Source: an uncultured Haliea sp.
GTDB lineage: Bacteria > Pseudomonadota > Gammaproteobacteria > Pseudomonadales > Halieaceae
Assembly (NCBI GenBank): GCA_913062625.1
Contig: CAJXWP010000012.1
Location: forward strand, 1 to 56,544
Length of the DNA stretch: 56,544 nt
Direction: 5' to 3'
How positions within the stretch are numbered: the first letter of the stretch is position 1; each line of letters begins with the position of its first letter. Shown here in pieces: positions 8,658-16,034 of this stretch. Both the position numbers and the translations under genes were made by a program. Below the pieces are notes generated by a model that made no database searches, had not been told where the DNA came from, and worked only from the letters and a program-made list of their open reading frames with translations.

Positions 8658-9311
8658 GTGAGCATGAGAGGCCTTTTTATTACGATGGAGGGCGGGGAGG
8701 GTGTAGGTAAATCCACCAACCTAGCATTTCTTGAATGCTTTTTACGTGATAATGGAGTCGACGTTGTCGCTACCAGAGAGCCCGGTGGTACGCGTATTGG
8801 CGAGGAGGTCAGGAAGTTGTTGCTGCAGGTTCGTCAAGAAAAAGTGAGTGCGATGACGGAATTGCTATTGATATTCGCGGCGCGTGCACAGCATATTAGC
8901 GAGTTTATTGAGCCCGCTCTGGCAGTGGGACAGGTGGTTTTATGCGATCGGTTCACAGATGCGACGTACGCTTATCAATGTGGTGGAAGAGGCGTCGCAT
9001 GGGACACGGTGAGACAGCTGGAGATATTGGTGCAAGATAAATTACGCCCCGATGTTACTCTTTTGCTCGATGCACCAACGTCTGTAGGTATGTCGCGGGC
9101 GCGCGGAAGAGGCGAATTGGATCGATTTGAACAGGAGGATCTGGATTTTTTTGAGCGCGTGCGAGCTAGCTATTTGGAACAGGCGAGGAAGCAGAGTGGC
9201 CGTTTCCGATTAATCAACGCGAGCGTGTCGTTGGATGAAGTGCAGCAACAGTTAACCGAAGTGGGCGGCGAATTGCTATCGCGTTGGCGTGATAGGTCTT
9301 CTGAGCCGTGA
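8658..9311 (+). CDS. tmk: Thymidylate kinase
   Basis: 217 residues. It phosphorylates dTMP to dTDP, an essential step of dTTP synthesis. P-loop GGEGVGKST near residue 12, the DR-x-x-D type nucleoside site CDRFTDATYAYQ, and the arginine-rich lid RARGRGELDRFE are visible. The first start is GTG at 8658; ATG at 8664 in frame is equally possible. Its TGA overlaps the start of holB, the arrangement found in E. coli and Pseudomonas. Confidence 0.95.
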   Translation: MSMRGLFITMEGGEGVGKSTNLAFLECFLRDNGVDVVATREPGGTRIGEEVRKLLLQVRQEKVSAMTELLLIFAARAQHISEFIEPALAVGQVVLCDRFTDATYAYQCGGRGVAWDTVRQLEILVQDKLRPDVTLLLDAPTSVGMSRARGRGELDRFEQEDLDFFERVRASYLEQARKQSGRFRLINASVSLDEVQQQLTEVGGELLSRWRDRSSEP

Positions 9312-10318
9312 TGGATCTGAGCGATCTTCCTGCCGTTACGCCACCCTTGCCATGGCAAGCCAGCGAGTGGCGCAATCTGAACACTCAACTGACGGATGGG
9401 CAGTTGCCGCATGCCCTGCTGTTGGACGGCGGACAGTATTCAGGCACGTCACAGTTGGCCCTGTCGTTGTCTAGATTGCTGCTTTGTGCTCGCGCAGAGG
9501 GCGGCCTCAATTGCGGTCGATGCCATGCCTGCGAACTGAGTGCTGGGGGCAGTCACGGTGACTTCAGATGGGTGCAACCTGAAGGAAAAAGCCGTGTCAT
9601 TAAGATCGATCAGGTTCGTGAACTTGTGCGATTCTCCAGCATGACGGCAGGGTTTGGAGTCCGTAAAGTGATGGTGTTAGCTCCCGCCGATAGCATGAAC
9701 GTCAATGCGTTCAATGCTTTGCTCAAACCTTTAGAAGAGCCGGCAAGTGGCACGTACATAATACTGGTATGCCATCGCATGGGCAGTGTTCCGGCGACCA
9801 TCCGTTCGCGCTGTCAGATACTGAGGTTGCCCGTGCCCGATGCAGAACAGTGTTTGCACTGGCTGGACAAGACGACAGGGGACCGACGCGAAAGTGAGAA
9901 GCTGTTGTCTCTGGCGGAGGGTCGACCTCTTCTCGCGCAGCAACTATCTGATACGGATGGTGCAGCAGCGTTCGCGGCTAGGAATTTCGGCTTGCAAGCG
10001 CTACTGGTGGGAAAACTGACTGTGCCTCAGGCGGTTGCTTTGTGGGCTGATGCCGATACGGCCGCCTTTTTGGACGAAATTGCAGCAGGTTTGCAGCGAC
10101 TATTAGCTGGCCTGTCGATAAAGCAGTTGAGCTCAAAGCAGGGGCGTGCAGCCTTTGGGCTATCCGATGAGGTGACGCGATTACAACGCGCTGTTAGTGC
10201 CGGCGCTAACCCGAACAAGCAGTTACTGGCGGATGCATTGTTGTCAAAATGCAATCGAGAGTTGGGGGCTGGGATGCTAAATGATAACATCCTAGCAAAT
10301 ATAGGAGACGACGTTTGA
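9311..10318 (+). CDS. holB: DNA polymerase III delta-prime subunit
   Basis: About 335 residues; a clamp-loader subunit that stabilises the gamma complex while it opens the beta clamp. A zinc module of four cysteines (CARAEGGLNCGRCHACEL) near residues 58-75 and the AAA+ core with NALLKPLEEP are visible; the sensor-1 region SRCQILRLP follows. The P-loop is degenerate, as expected for delta-prime. ATG at 9311 overlaps the tmk stop; GTG at 9308 is an alternative. pilZ follows with a TGATG overlap. Confidence 0.93.
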   Translation: MDLSDLPAVTPPLPWQASEWRNLNTQLTDGQLPHALLLDGGQYSGTSQLALSLSRLLLCARAEGGLNCGRCHACELSAGGSHGDFRWVQPEGKSRVIKIDQVRELVRFSSMTAGFGVRKVMVLAPADSMNVNAFNALLKPLEEPASGTYIILVCHRMGSVPATIRSRCQILRLPVPDAEQCLHWLDKTTGDRRESEKLLSLAEGRPLLAQQLSDTDGAAAFAARNFGLQALLVGKLTVPQAVALWADADTAAFLDEIAAGLQRLLAGLSIKQLSSKQGRAAFGLSDEVTRLQRAVSAGANPNKQLLADALLSKCNRELGAGMLNDNILANIGDDV

Positions 10319-10671
10319 TGAGTGATCAAAAACAAACGAGGTCCAGCAGCATATTGTCGCTCACCATCAAGGACAAGGCAGTGTTGTATTCTGCCTATAT
10401 GCCTTTTTTGGATAACGGTGGTTTGTTTGTGCCGACGAACAAAGCCTATTCTTTGGGCGACGAAGTATTCCTGCTGTTGACGCTTATGGATGAATCAGAA
10501 AAAATTCCTATCTCGGGGAAAGTGGCGTGGGTCACCCCTCGCGGTGCTCAGGGTAATCGCACCGCGGGGATCGGTGTGCAGTTTAGTGAACAGGATGCAT
10601 CTGCAAACGCTAAAATTGAAAACCATCTTGCGGGTGCACTTACGTCCGATCGGCCAACTCATACGATGTAG
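10318..10671 (+). CDS. pilZ: PilZ-domain protein, type IV pilus assembly
   Basis: 117 residues, closely similar throughout to Pseudomonas aeruginosa PilZ (SLTIKDKAVLYSAYMPF, GKVAWVTPRGAQGNR, and an identical C-terminus SDRPTHTM). The PilZ subfamily proper binds the PilB/FimX machinery and lacks the RxxxR residues for c-di-GMP binding, and I see none here. An AGGAG site precedes ATG 10318. It follows holB as in Pseudomonas, but tatD, usually next, is absent. Confidence 0.93.
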   Translation: MSDQKQTRSSSILSLTIKDKAVLYSAYMPFLDNGGLFVPTNKAYSLGDEVFLLLTLMDESEKIPISGKVAWVTPRGAQGNRTAGIGVQFSEQDASANAKIENHLAGALTSDRPTHTM

Positions 10672-10727
10672 GACGATGACCGCGTTGTGATGGGTTAATC
10701 GTCACATAATGATCAAAAGTTTACGAT

Positions 10728-10754
10728 AAAAAGATGGGCCCCGAAAGGGGCCCA
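10728..10754 (-). terminator. GC-rich hairpin with minus-strand T-run
   Basis: TGGGCCCC (10735-10742) and GGGGCCCA (10747-10754) form an 8-bp stem around GAAA. On the minus strand the stem is followed by a CTTTTTATC tract (10733 down to 10725), the signature of an intrinsic terminator for a transcript running leftward. On the plus strand the same stem has a stable GAAA tetraloop but no T-run, so it could instead cap the 3' end of the pilZ mRNA. Confidence 0.6.
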
Positions 10755-10905
10755 CCAAGACCATTAGGAGTGAAGCATAAAGGGACTACTTCCAAGCGGG
10801 AGTCAGCAGTCTCTCCGGTGGTAACCCGCTAAACTATCGCGTCGGCGACCACCGTATCAGTATCGCTTAAAATCGGTACTTTTCCACATTAAGTTGCTTT
10901 TTTTT
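10735..10905. ncRNA. Candidate structured RNA between pilZ and the GH84 gene
   Basis: This 293-bp intergenic region is unusually rich in secondary structure and has no reading frame. Three stems are visible: 8 bp with GAAA loop at 10735-10754; a second at about 10784-10804; and a 7-bp stem CGGTGGT (10816-10822) with ACCACCG (10848-10854). Both ends carry a T-tract in the outgoing direction: T8 at 10898-10905 on the plus strand and T5 on the minus strand beyond the first stem. The strand is therefore unresolved. I do not recognise the family; it is not 6S, tmRNA or RNase P RNA. Confidence 0.45.
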
Positions 10906-10964
10906 AATATAGTTAGCTATTTATAAATTCATTTTAGTAACGTTTAATTATAAGGCCTCTCAGA

Positions 10965-12023
10965 ATGACCGATATTGAAGCGTCTCTAGTGGGAGTCATT
11001 GAGGGCTTTTATGGGCGTTCTTGGTCGTTTGAAACTCGGCTGGCCTACGCTGACTACCTCAGTGAGGCAGGGCTTAATACCTGTATCTATTGCCCCAAGG
11101 AAGACCCTTATTTGCGTCGAGAGTGGCAGCACGACTGGCCAGAGTCGCAGTGGGTTGAACTACAGCAGTTGGCAAAAACGTACAGACAGCGGAGAATCAA
11201 GTGGGGCGTGGGACTATCCCCTGTAGAGCTTTATCGTAATTATGGCGCGTTGCAGCGTGAACAGCTAAAAACGAAGCTGGAGCGCCTATGTGAGCTTGAG
11301 GCTCCCTTGTTGGCTATCTTATTCGACGATATGCCGGGAGATCTCGATGCCCTCGCTAGCCGCCAAGCTGAGATCGTGGCTGATGTTTGCCGTTGGGCTC
11401 CGCTTGCTAAAGTGTTGGTGTGCCCCACGTATTATTCTTTTGACCCGGTGTTAGAGCAGTATTTTGGTCGTATGCCTGCGGATTACTGGCTTCAGTTAGG
11501 TAGGGACATGCCAGTAGATATCGACATCTTCTGGACGGGAAATCAAGTCTGTTCAGAGTCTATCGGCGCCAAAGACCTGCAGCCTATCGTTGAACAGCTG
11601 GGTCGTCGGGTTCTGCTTTGGGATAACTATCCGGTAAACGACGGCGCCGTGCGCAGCAACTTTTTGTATACCAGCAAGCTAACCGCCCGTTCTTCGGACT
11701 TAGGCGCTTATATCAGCGGACATTTATGCAACCCGATGAACCAAGGACTTTTGTCGCTGCCTGCCTTGAGTGGACTTGCTCAATTATACGGTAGCGGTGA
11801 TTTTGGCAGCGAAGCCCTGTGCCGGTTATTGGGCCCTCTGACTTTAGAGAGGCTGTCTCGCGATGGCCAAGTTTTTGAGGAACAAGGGTTGTCTGGCATG
11901 GGGCAACAGCAGTGTCGACAGCTTGCTCTGGAATATCGGGCTTTGCCTGGCGCCGCTGCTTTAGAAATCACACAATGGTTGCGGGGCGAATACAGCTTCG
12001 ACCCAGCGTGTCTAACAACCTGA
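10965..12023 (+). CDS. GH84-type beta-N-acetylglucosaminidase (O-GlcNAcase-like)
   Basis: 352 residues matching the NAGidase/GH84 catalytic domain (PF07555). The start GVIEGFYGRSW and the CPKEDPYLRREW segment are the classic substrate-binding elements, the catalytic aspartate pair is DD at 121-122 in LFDDMPGD, and WDNYPVNDG near residue 218 supplies the other active-site residues. GH84 enzymes use substrate-assisted catalysis to remove terminal GlcNAc. There is no signal peptide, so it should act in the cytosol. Natural substrate is unknown; wall-derived GlcNAc or a modified protein are possibilities. It stands alone between pilZ and a tRNA. Confidence 0.85.
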   Translation: MTDIEASLVGVIEGFYGRSWSFETRLAYADYLSEAGLNTCIYCPKEDPYLRREWQHDWPESQWVELQQLAKTYRQRRIKWGVGLSPVELYRNYGALQREQLKTKLERLCELEAPLLAILFDDMPGDLDALASRQAEIVADVCRWAPLAKVLVCPTYYSFDPVLEQYFGRMPADYWLQLGRDMPVDIDIFWTGNQVCSESIGAKDLQPIVEQLGRRVLLWDNYPVNDGAVRSNFLYTSKLTARSSDLGAYISGHLCNPMNQGLLSLPALSGLAQLYGSGDFGSEALCRLLGPLTLERLSRDGQVFEEQGLSGMGQQQCRQLALEYRALPGAAALEITQWLRGEYSFDPACLTT

Positions 12024-12255
12024 GTCATACGGCACACCGTCACCGTCATGGCGTTCCCTAATATGCCCATAGCTAGCGAAAACACTAGCATTGTAGGTGT
12101 TCTGGTAGTTGAACCAAGGGCGGCTTTGTGGCAAACTCATCGGCTTCGTAACTGCCCTCCCAATTACTGTATTGCTGTTCGAGAAAAGCACGCGTAATCA
12201 ATACGTTGAATAGTGTTTACATAGCAATATCGACCCAGTTGGCGGGTTATTCTTA
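12024..12255. other. Intergenic region before tRNA-Leu; no supported gene
   Basis: 232 bp without a recognised gene. Two short open frames exist, a 49-codon plus frame (12048-12197) and a 42-codon minus frame (12140-12012); neither has a good ribosome site or a known match. TTTACA at 12216-12221 could be a -35 element for the tRNA, but I see no -10 box at the right distance. Confidence 0.5.
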
Positions 12256-12340
12256 GCGGAAGTGGCGAAATTGGTATACGCGCTGGATTTAGGTTCCAGT
12301 GCCGCAAGGCGTGAGAGTTCGAGTCTCTCCTTCCGCACCA
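12256..12340 (+). tRNA. leuU-like: tRNA-Leu (anticodon UAG)
   Basis: 85 bases including an encoded CCA. The acceptor stem pairs GCGGAAG with CTTCCGC. The D arm reads GCGAAATTGGTATACGC, and the anticodon arm is CTGGA-TTTAGGT-TCCAG with anticodon TAG at 12290-12292. A long variable arm (TGCCGCAAGGCGT) marks a class II tRNA, and the T arm is GAGAG-TTCGAGT-CTCTC. It decodes CUN-family leucine codons. Placement directly before tig is common in gammaproteobacteria. Confidence 0.97.
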
Positions 12341-12442
12341 AATTAATGGCTGAACTCCCTGCAGTGTTTGGACTGCAGCGGGGTGGCTCAAATATGTGGG
12401 CACTCCAAGCCCCCGATAGCAATTGGTTGATGAGGAACAATT

Positions 12443-13765
12443 ATGCAGGTATCTATTGAAACCACTTCGAACCTAGAGCGGCGTCTGACCGTGGGTGTGC
12501 CTGCAGAACGCGTCGAGGTAGAAATTGACAGTCGACTCCAAAAAGCGGCTCAAAAAGCAAAGCTTCCGGGGTTTCGGCCTGGGAAGGTTCCGTTGAAGGT
12601 TATGCGTCAGCGCTTTGGGGCTGGCGTGCGGCAGGAAGTCCTCGGCGAAGTTGTCAGCCAGTCTTTTCAGGAAGCGGTTATACAAGAGAAGCTTCGTCCT
12701 GCGGGACAGCCCAGCATTGAACCTAAGAGCCTAGAGCCAGGGAAAGATCTCCAGTATGTCGCCATTTTTGAGGTCTTCCCGGATGTAGAATTAGTGGATA
12801 TGAAAGACTTCCCCGTGACGAAGCCTGTGGCAGAGGTCAAAGACGAGGATGTTGATAACATTATCGAGGTTTTCCGCAAGCAACAGGGAAGTTGGGAGGA
12901 GGTGCAGCGCCCAGCCATACTGACTGACAAGGTCAATCTAGACTACGTTGGCCTCAATGATGGTCAAGAATTTGAGGGCGGTAGTGCGCAAGACAGTGAT
13001 CTGGAATTGGGATCTGGTCGTATGGTTAACGGATTTGAAGACGGTATCGTCGGAATGGAGCCTAACGAGCAAAAGACCCTTGCCTTAAGTTTTCCAGATG
13101 ACTATCACAATGAGGAGCTTAAGGGCGCAGCGGTTGAATTCACGGTTACGTTAAATAAAACAACGGAGCTGGTTCCAGCTGCAATAGACGAAGAACTTTT
13201 TGCTAAATATGGCGTTGAAGACGGTGGTGAAGAACATTTTCGCAAGGACATCAGCGCAAATATGACGCGAGAACTGAAAAATGCCGTACAGGCGAATGTT
13301 AAACAGCAGGTAATGGATGCGCTGCTCGAGGCACATGAATCGCTAGAATTACCGAAAGCCCTTGTGAACCAAGAAATTTCGGCGATGCGTCAGCAGATGT
13401 TCCAGCAGTTTAGCGGTGCAGGCAATATGGACTTGGATTTGGAGTCTTTGCTGCCAGATTCGATGTTCTCAGAGAACGCAGAGCGCAGGGTAAAATTAGG
13501 ACTGGTCTTAGCTGAATATATTTCAAGCTTTGAATTGAGGGCCGATAACGAGCAAGTTCATAAAGCGATTGAAGAGATCGCATCGACGTACGAGTCTCCT
13601 CAAGAAGTCATAGACTACTATAAGTCTAATCCGCAGCAGCGTTCGTCGGTGGAATCTAAGGTATTGGAGGATCAAGTGGTTGAAAAATTGCTTGCAGGGG
13701 CCAATATTACAGAAAATGAGAGCAGTTATCAGGATCTTATCGGCGCAGAGAAGGCTGAAGCCTGA
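12443..13765 (+). CDS. tig: Trigger factor
   Basis: 440 residues (E. coli 432). Ribosome-bound chaperone and peptidyl-prolyl isomerase that shelters nascent chains at the exit tunnel. The ribosome-binding signature GFRPGKVP is near residue 44, the FKBP-type domain is about residues 150-245 (DKVNLDYVG, GSGRMVNGFEDG), and the remainder is the arm-forming C-terminal domain. A 7-bp hairpin (12359-12365 with 12372-12378) sits in the leader. It opens the proteostasis block tig-clpP-clpX-lon. Confidence 0.97.
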   Translation: MQVSIETTSNLERRLTVGVPAERVEVEIDSRLQKAAQKAKLPGFRPGKVPLKVMRQRFGAGVRQEVLGEVVSQSFQEAVIQEKLRPAGQPSIEPKSLEPGKDLQYVAIFEVFPDVELVDMKDFPVTKPVAEVKDEDVDNIIEVFRKQQGSWEEVQRPAILTDKVNLDYVGLNDGQEFEGGSAQDSDLELGSGRMVNGFEDGIVGMEPNEQKTLALSFPDDYHNEELKGAAVEFTVTLNKTTELVPAAIDEELFAKYGVEDGGEEHFRKDISANMTRELKNAVQANVKQQVMDALLEAHESLELPKALVNQEISAMRQQMFQQFSGAGNMDLDLESLLPDSMFSENAERRVKLGLVLAEYISSFELRADNEQVHKAIEEIASTYESPQEVIDYYKSNPQQRSSVESKVLEDQVVEKLLAGANITENESSYQDLIGAEKAEA

Positions 13766-13839
13766 CAGGTGTTCCAGGGGCGATAGCGGGTAATGCCGTC
13801 GCTCAATTTTAGTCACAATTTAGATTAGGGGCGCGGCAC

Positions 13840-14502
13840 ATGCCAATGAAATTTGACGGTGAAAGTAGAAGCGAGATCAACAACCTGGGGCTAGTTCCCA
13901 TGGTGGTAGAGCAGACTGCTCGTGGAGAGCGCTCCTATGATATTTACTCTAGACTTTTAAAGGAGCGCGTCATCTTTGTCGTTGGCACCGTAGAAGACCA
14001 CATGGCTAATTTGATCGTGGCTCAACTGCTGTTTCTGGAGTCAGAGAATCCTGACAAGGATATCCATTTGTACATCAACTCTCCCGGCGGGTCGGTCACC
14101 GCAGGTTTGTCGATTTACGACACCATGCAGTTCATCAAGCCAGATGTGAGCACCATGTGCATCGGACAGGCGGCATCCATGGGGGCATTCCTGCTTTCGG
14201 GCGGCGCAAAAGGAAAGCGCTTTTGCTTGCCGAATGCCCGCACCATGATCCATCAGCCCAGTGGGGGCGCACAAGGTCAGGCGACGGATATCGACATACA
14301 AGCCCGAGAAATTCTGATTATCCGTCAACGACTGAACGAGATTATGGCGGAGCATACGGGCCAGACCATTGAGAATATTGAACGTGATACTGAGCGAGAT
14401 CGCTTCATGAATGCCCACCAAAGCAAGGAGTATGGACTGGTGGACGAGGTTGTAGAGAGCCGGGCCAGTGCATCGTCTGTGACCGCTGATAAGAGCAAGT
14501 AG
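13840..14502 (+). CDS. clpP: ATP-dependent Clp protease proteolytic subunit
   Basis: 220 residues with the complete serine-protease triad: Ser113 in GQAASMG, His138 in MIHQP and Asp187 in ERDTERD. Offsets equal those of mature E. coli ClpP (97, 122, 171) plus 16. The protein assembles into a 14-mer chamber that degrades substrates fed by ClpX or ClpA. The first ~16 residues are probably removed by self-cleavage. ATG at 13840 and 13846 are both possible. clpX follows 101 bp downstream. Confidence 0.97.
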   Translation: MPMKFDGESRSEINNLGLVPMVVEQTARGERSYDIYSRLLKERVIFVVGTVEDHMANLIVAQLLFLESENPDKDIHLYINSPGGSVTAGLSIYDTMQFIKPDVSTMCIGQAASMGAFLLSGGAKGKRFCLPNARTMIHQPSGGAQGQATDIDIQAREILIIRQRLNEIMAEHTGQTIENIERDTERDRFMNAHQSKEYGLVDEVVESRASASSVTADKSK

Positions 14503-14603
14503 CGTTATTTAGTTCTGTCGAGGACTTGCAAATACCAGTAAAAAACATCATCTTGGATAGGGATGACGGCTCTGTAAAAATTTTAAGGGAAGTGGGCAGC
14601 TAG

Positions 14604-15893
14604 ATGAGTGAAAAAACCACAAAATCAGGGGATGACGGGAGCAAGCTGCTGTACTGCTCGTTCTGTGGCAAAAGCCAGCATGAAGTTCGAAAATTAATCG
14701 CTGGGCCTTCGGTCTTTATTTGCGATGAATGTGTCGACCTGTGTAACGACATTATTCGCGAAGAAGTTCAGGAAAGTAGCTCAGATGAGAAAAAAGATCA
14801 CCTGCCCGTTCCTCACGAAATCAAAGCGATACTTGATGAATATGTGATTGGCCAAAATAGAGCCAAGAAGGTACTCGCAGTTGCGGTTTATAATCACTAT
14901 AAGCGTCTGCGTCACACCGCAAGCCGCGGAGAGGTCGAGCTCGGTAAAAGTAACATACTGCTGGTAGGTCCCACTGGGAGTGGTAAGACGCTGCTGGCAG
15001 AAACGTTAGCACGCCTCCTCGATGTTCCTTTTACTATAGCGGATGCGACGACCCTCACCGAAGCGGGGTATGTTGGAGAGGATGTTGAAAATATTATTCA
15101 GAAGCTGCTGCAAAAATGCGAGTACGATGTCGAAAAGGCACAAGTAGGCATCGTCTATATTGATGAAATCGATAAAATTTCACGTAAGTCTGACAACCCT
15201 TCAATAACCCGTGATGTTTCGGGTGAGGGTGTCCAGCAGGCGTTGCTTAAGCTAATTGAGGGCACGATTGCTTCTGTTCCGCCTCAGGGTGGCCGTAAGC
15301 ACCCGCAGCAGGAATTTCTTCAAGTTGATACGTCCAATATCCTATTTATATGCGGCGGTGCTTTTTCTGGTTTGGAGAAGGTTATTCGTAATCGCTCAGA
15401 GAAGGGCGGGATTGGATTTGGCGCTGAGGTAAAGAGCAAAGACGAGAAGCGCAACATAGGCGAATTGCTGTCTCAATTAGAGCCTAACGATTTAGTCCAG
15501 TACGGGCTGATTCCTGAGTTTGTCGGCCGACTACCGGTCATTGCTACCCTGGAAGAGTTGGACATAGAGGCCTTGGTGCAGATATTGACAGAGCCGAAGA
15601 ACTCGCTGACCAAACAGTACAGTAAGATTTTTGAAATGGAAGGCGTTGAGGTGGATTTCCGCGAGGATGGTCTTCGTGCGATCGCTGAAAAAGGCATGGA
15701 ACGCAAGACCGGGGCGCGCGGATTACGCTCTATATTAGAGGGTATTTTGTTGGACTCCATGTACAACATTCCTTCCCTTGACGACGTTATCAAGGTGGTT
15801 ATTGATGAATCAGTGATACGTGGTGATTCCGAGCCACTGCTGGTTTATCAAAACAGCGAACTCCCCGCTCGAGCAGTTTCCACAGATGACTAA
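14604..15893 (+). CDS. clpX: ClpX unfoldase, ATP-binding subunit of ClpXP
   Basis: 429 residues (E. coli 424). The N-terminal zinc domain uses Cys18, Cys21, Cys40 and Cys43 for substrate and adaptor binding. The AAA+ domain has Walker A GPTGSGKT at 122-129 and Walker B IVYIDEID near residue 180, and the pore-loop and ClpP-binding IGF loop (GGIGFGAE) is near residue 270. It recognises ssrA-tagged and other substrates and threads them into ClpP. Confidence 0.97.
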   Translation: MSEKTTKSGDDGSKLLYCSFCGKSQHEVRKLIAGPSVFICDECVDLCNDIIREEVQESSSDEKKDHLPVPHEIKAILDEYVIGQNRAKKVLAVAVYNHYKRLRHTASRGEVELGKSNILLVGPTGSGKTLLAETLARLLDVPFTIADATTLTEAGYVGEDVENIIQKLLQKCEYDVEKAQVGIVYIDEIDKISRKSDNPSITRDVSGEGVQQALLKLIEGTIASVPPQGGRKHPQQEFLQVDTSNILFICGGAFSGLEKVIRNRSEKGGIGFGAEVKSKDEKRNIGELLSQLEPNDLVQYGLIPEFVGRLPVIATLEELDIEALVQILTEPKNSLTKQYSKIFEMEGVEVDFREDGLRAIAEKGMERKTGARGLRSILEGILLDSMYNIPSLDDVIKVVIDESVIRGDSEPLLVYQNSELPARAVSTDD

Positions 15894-15961
15894 TTTGCCG
15901 TCTGGTGGTGCTTTTGGGCGGCGCGACGTTACGCTGGCGGGGAAATATACAACTGTGTAGA

Positions 15962-15990
15962 CTTGATTTTTCGAGTAAACACCCCCAAAT
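15962..15990 (+). promoter_or_regulatory. Sigma-32 (heat-shock) type promoter before lon
   Basis: CTTGATT (15962-15968) and CCCCAAAT (15983-15990), 14 bases apart, resemble the heat-shock consensus CTTGAAA and CCCCATNT. The predicted start near 15997 lies 38 bases before the lon ATG. lon belongs to the heat-shock regulon in E. coli, which fits; the element itself was found by eye only. Confidence 0.5.
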
Positions 15991-16034
15991 ATAACTCTCA
16001 AAGCATACATTTTTTGCTAAACCTGGAGGTTTAT

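Noticed and set aside
10735-10905. The structured locus as 6S RNA or a CsrB/RsmZ-type RNA.
   Set aside because: No long rod with central bubble for 6S, and too few GGA motifs in loops for a CsrA sponge.
12012-12140. A 42-codon minus-strand frame overlapping the end of the GH84 gene.
   Set aside because: Composition looks protein-like, but there is no good ribosome site or known match, so it is not called.
12048-12197. A 49-codon plus-strand frame before tRNA-Leu.
   Set aside because: No ribosome site, no recognised product, and an overlapping frame on the other strand is equally open.
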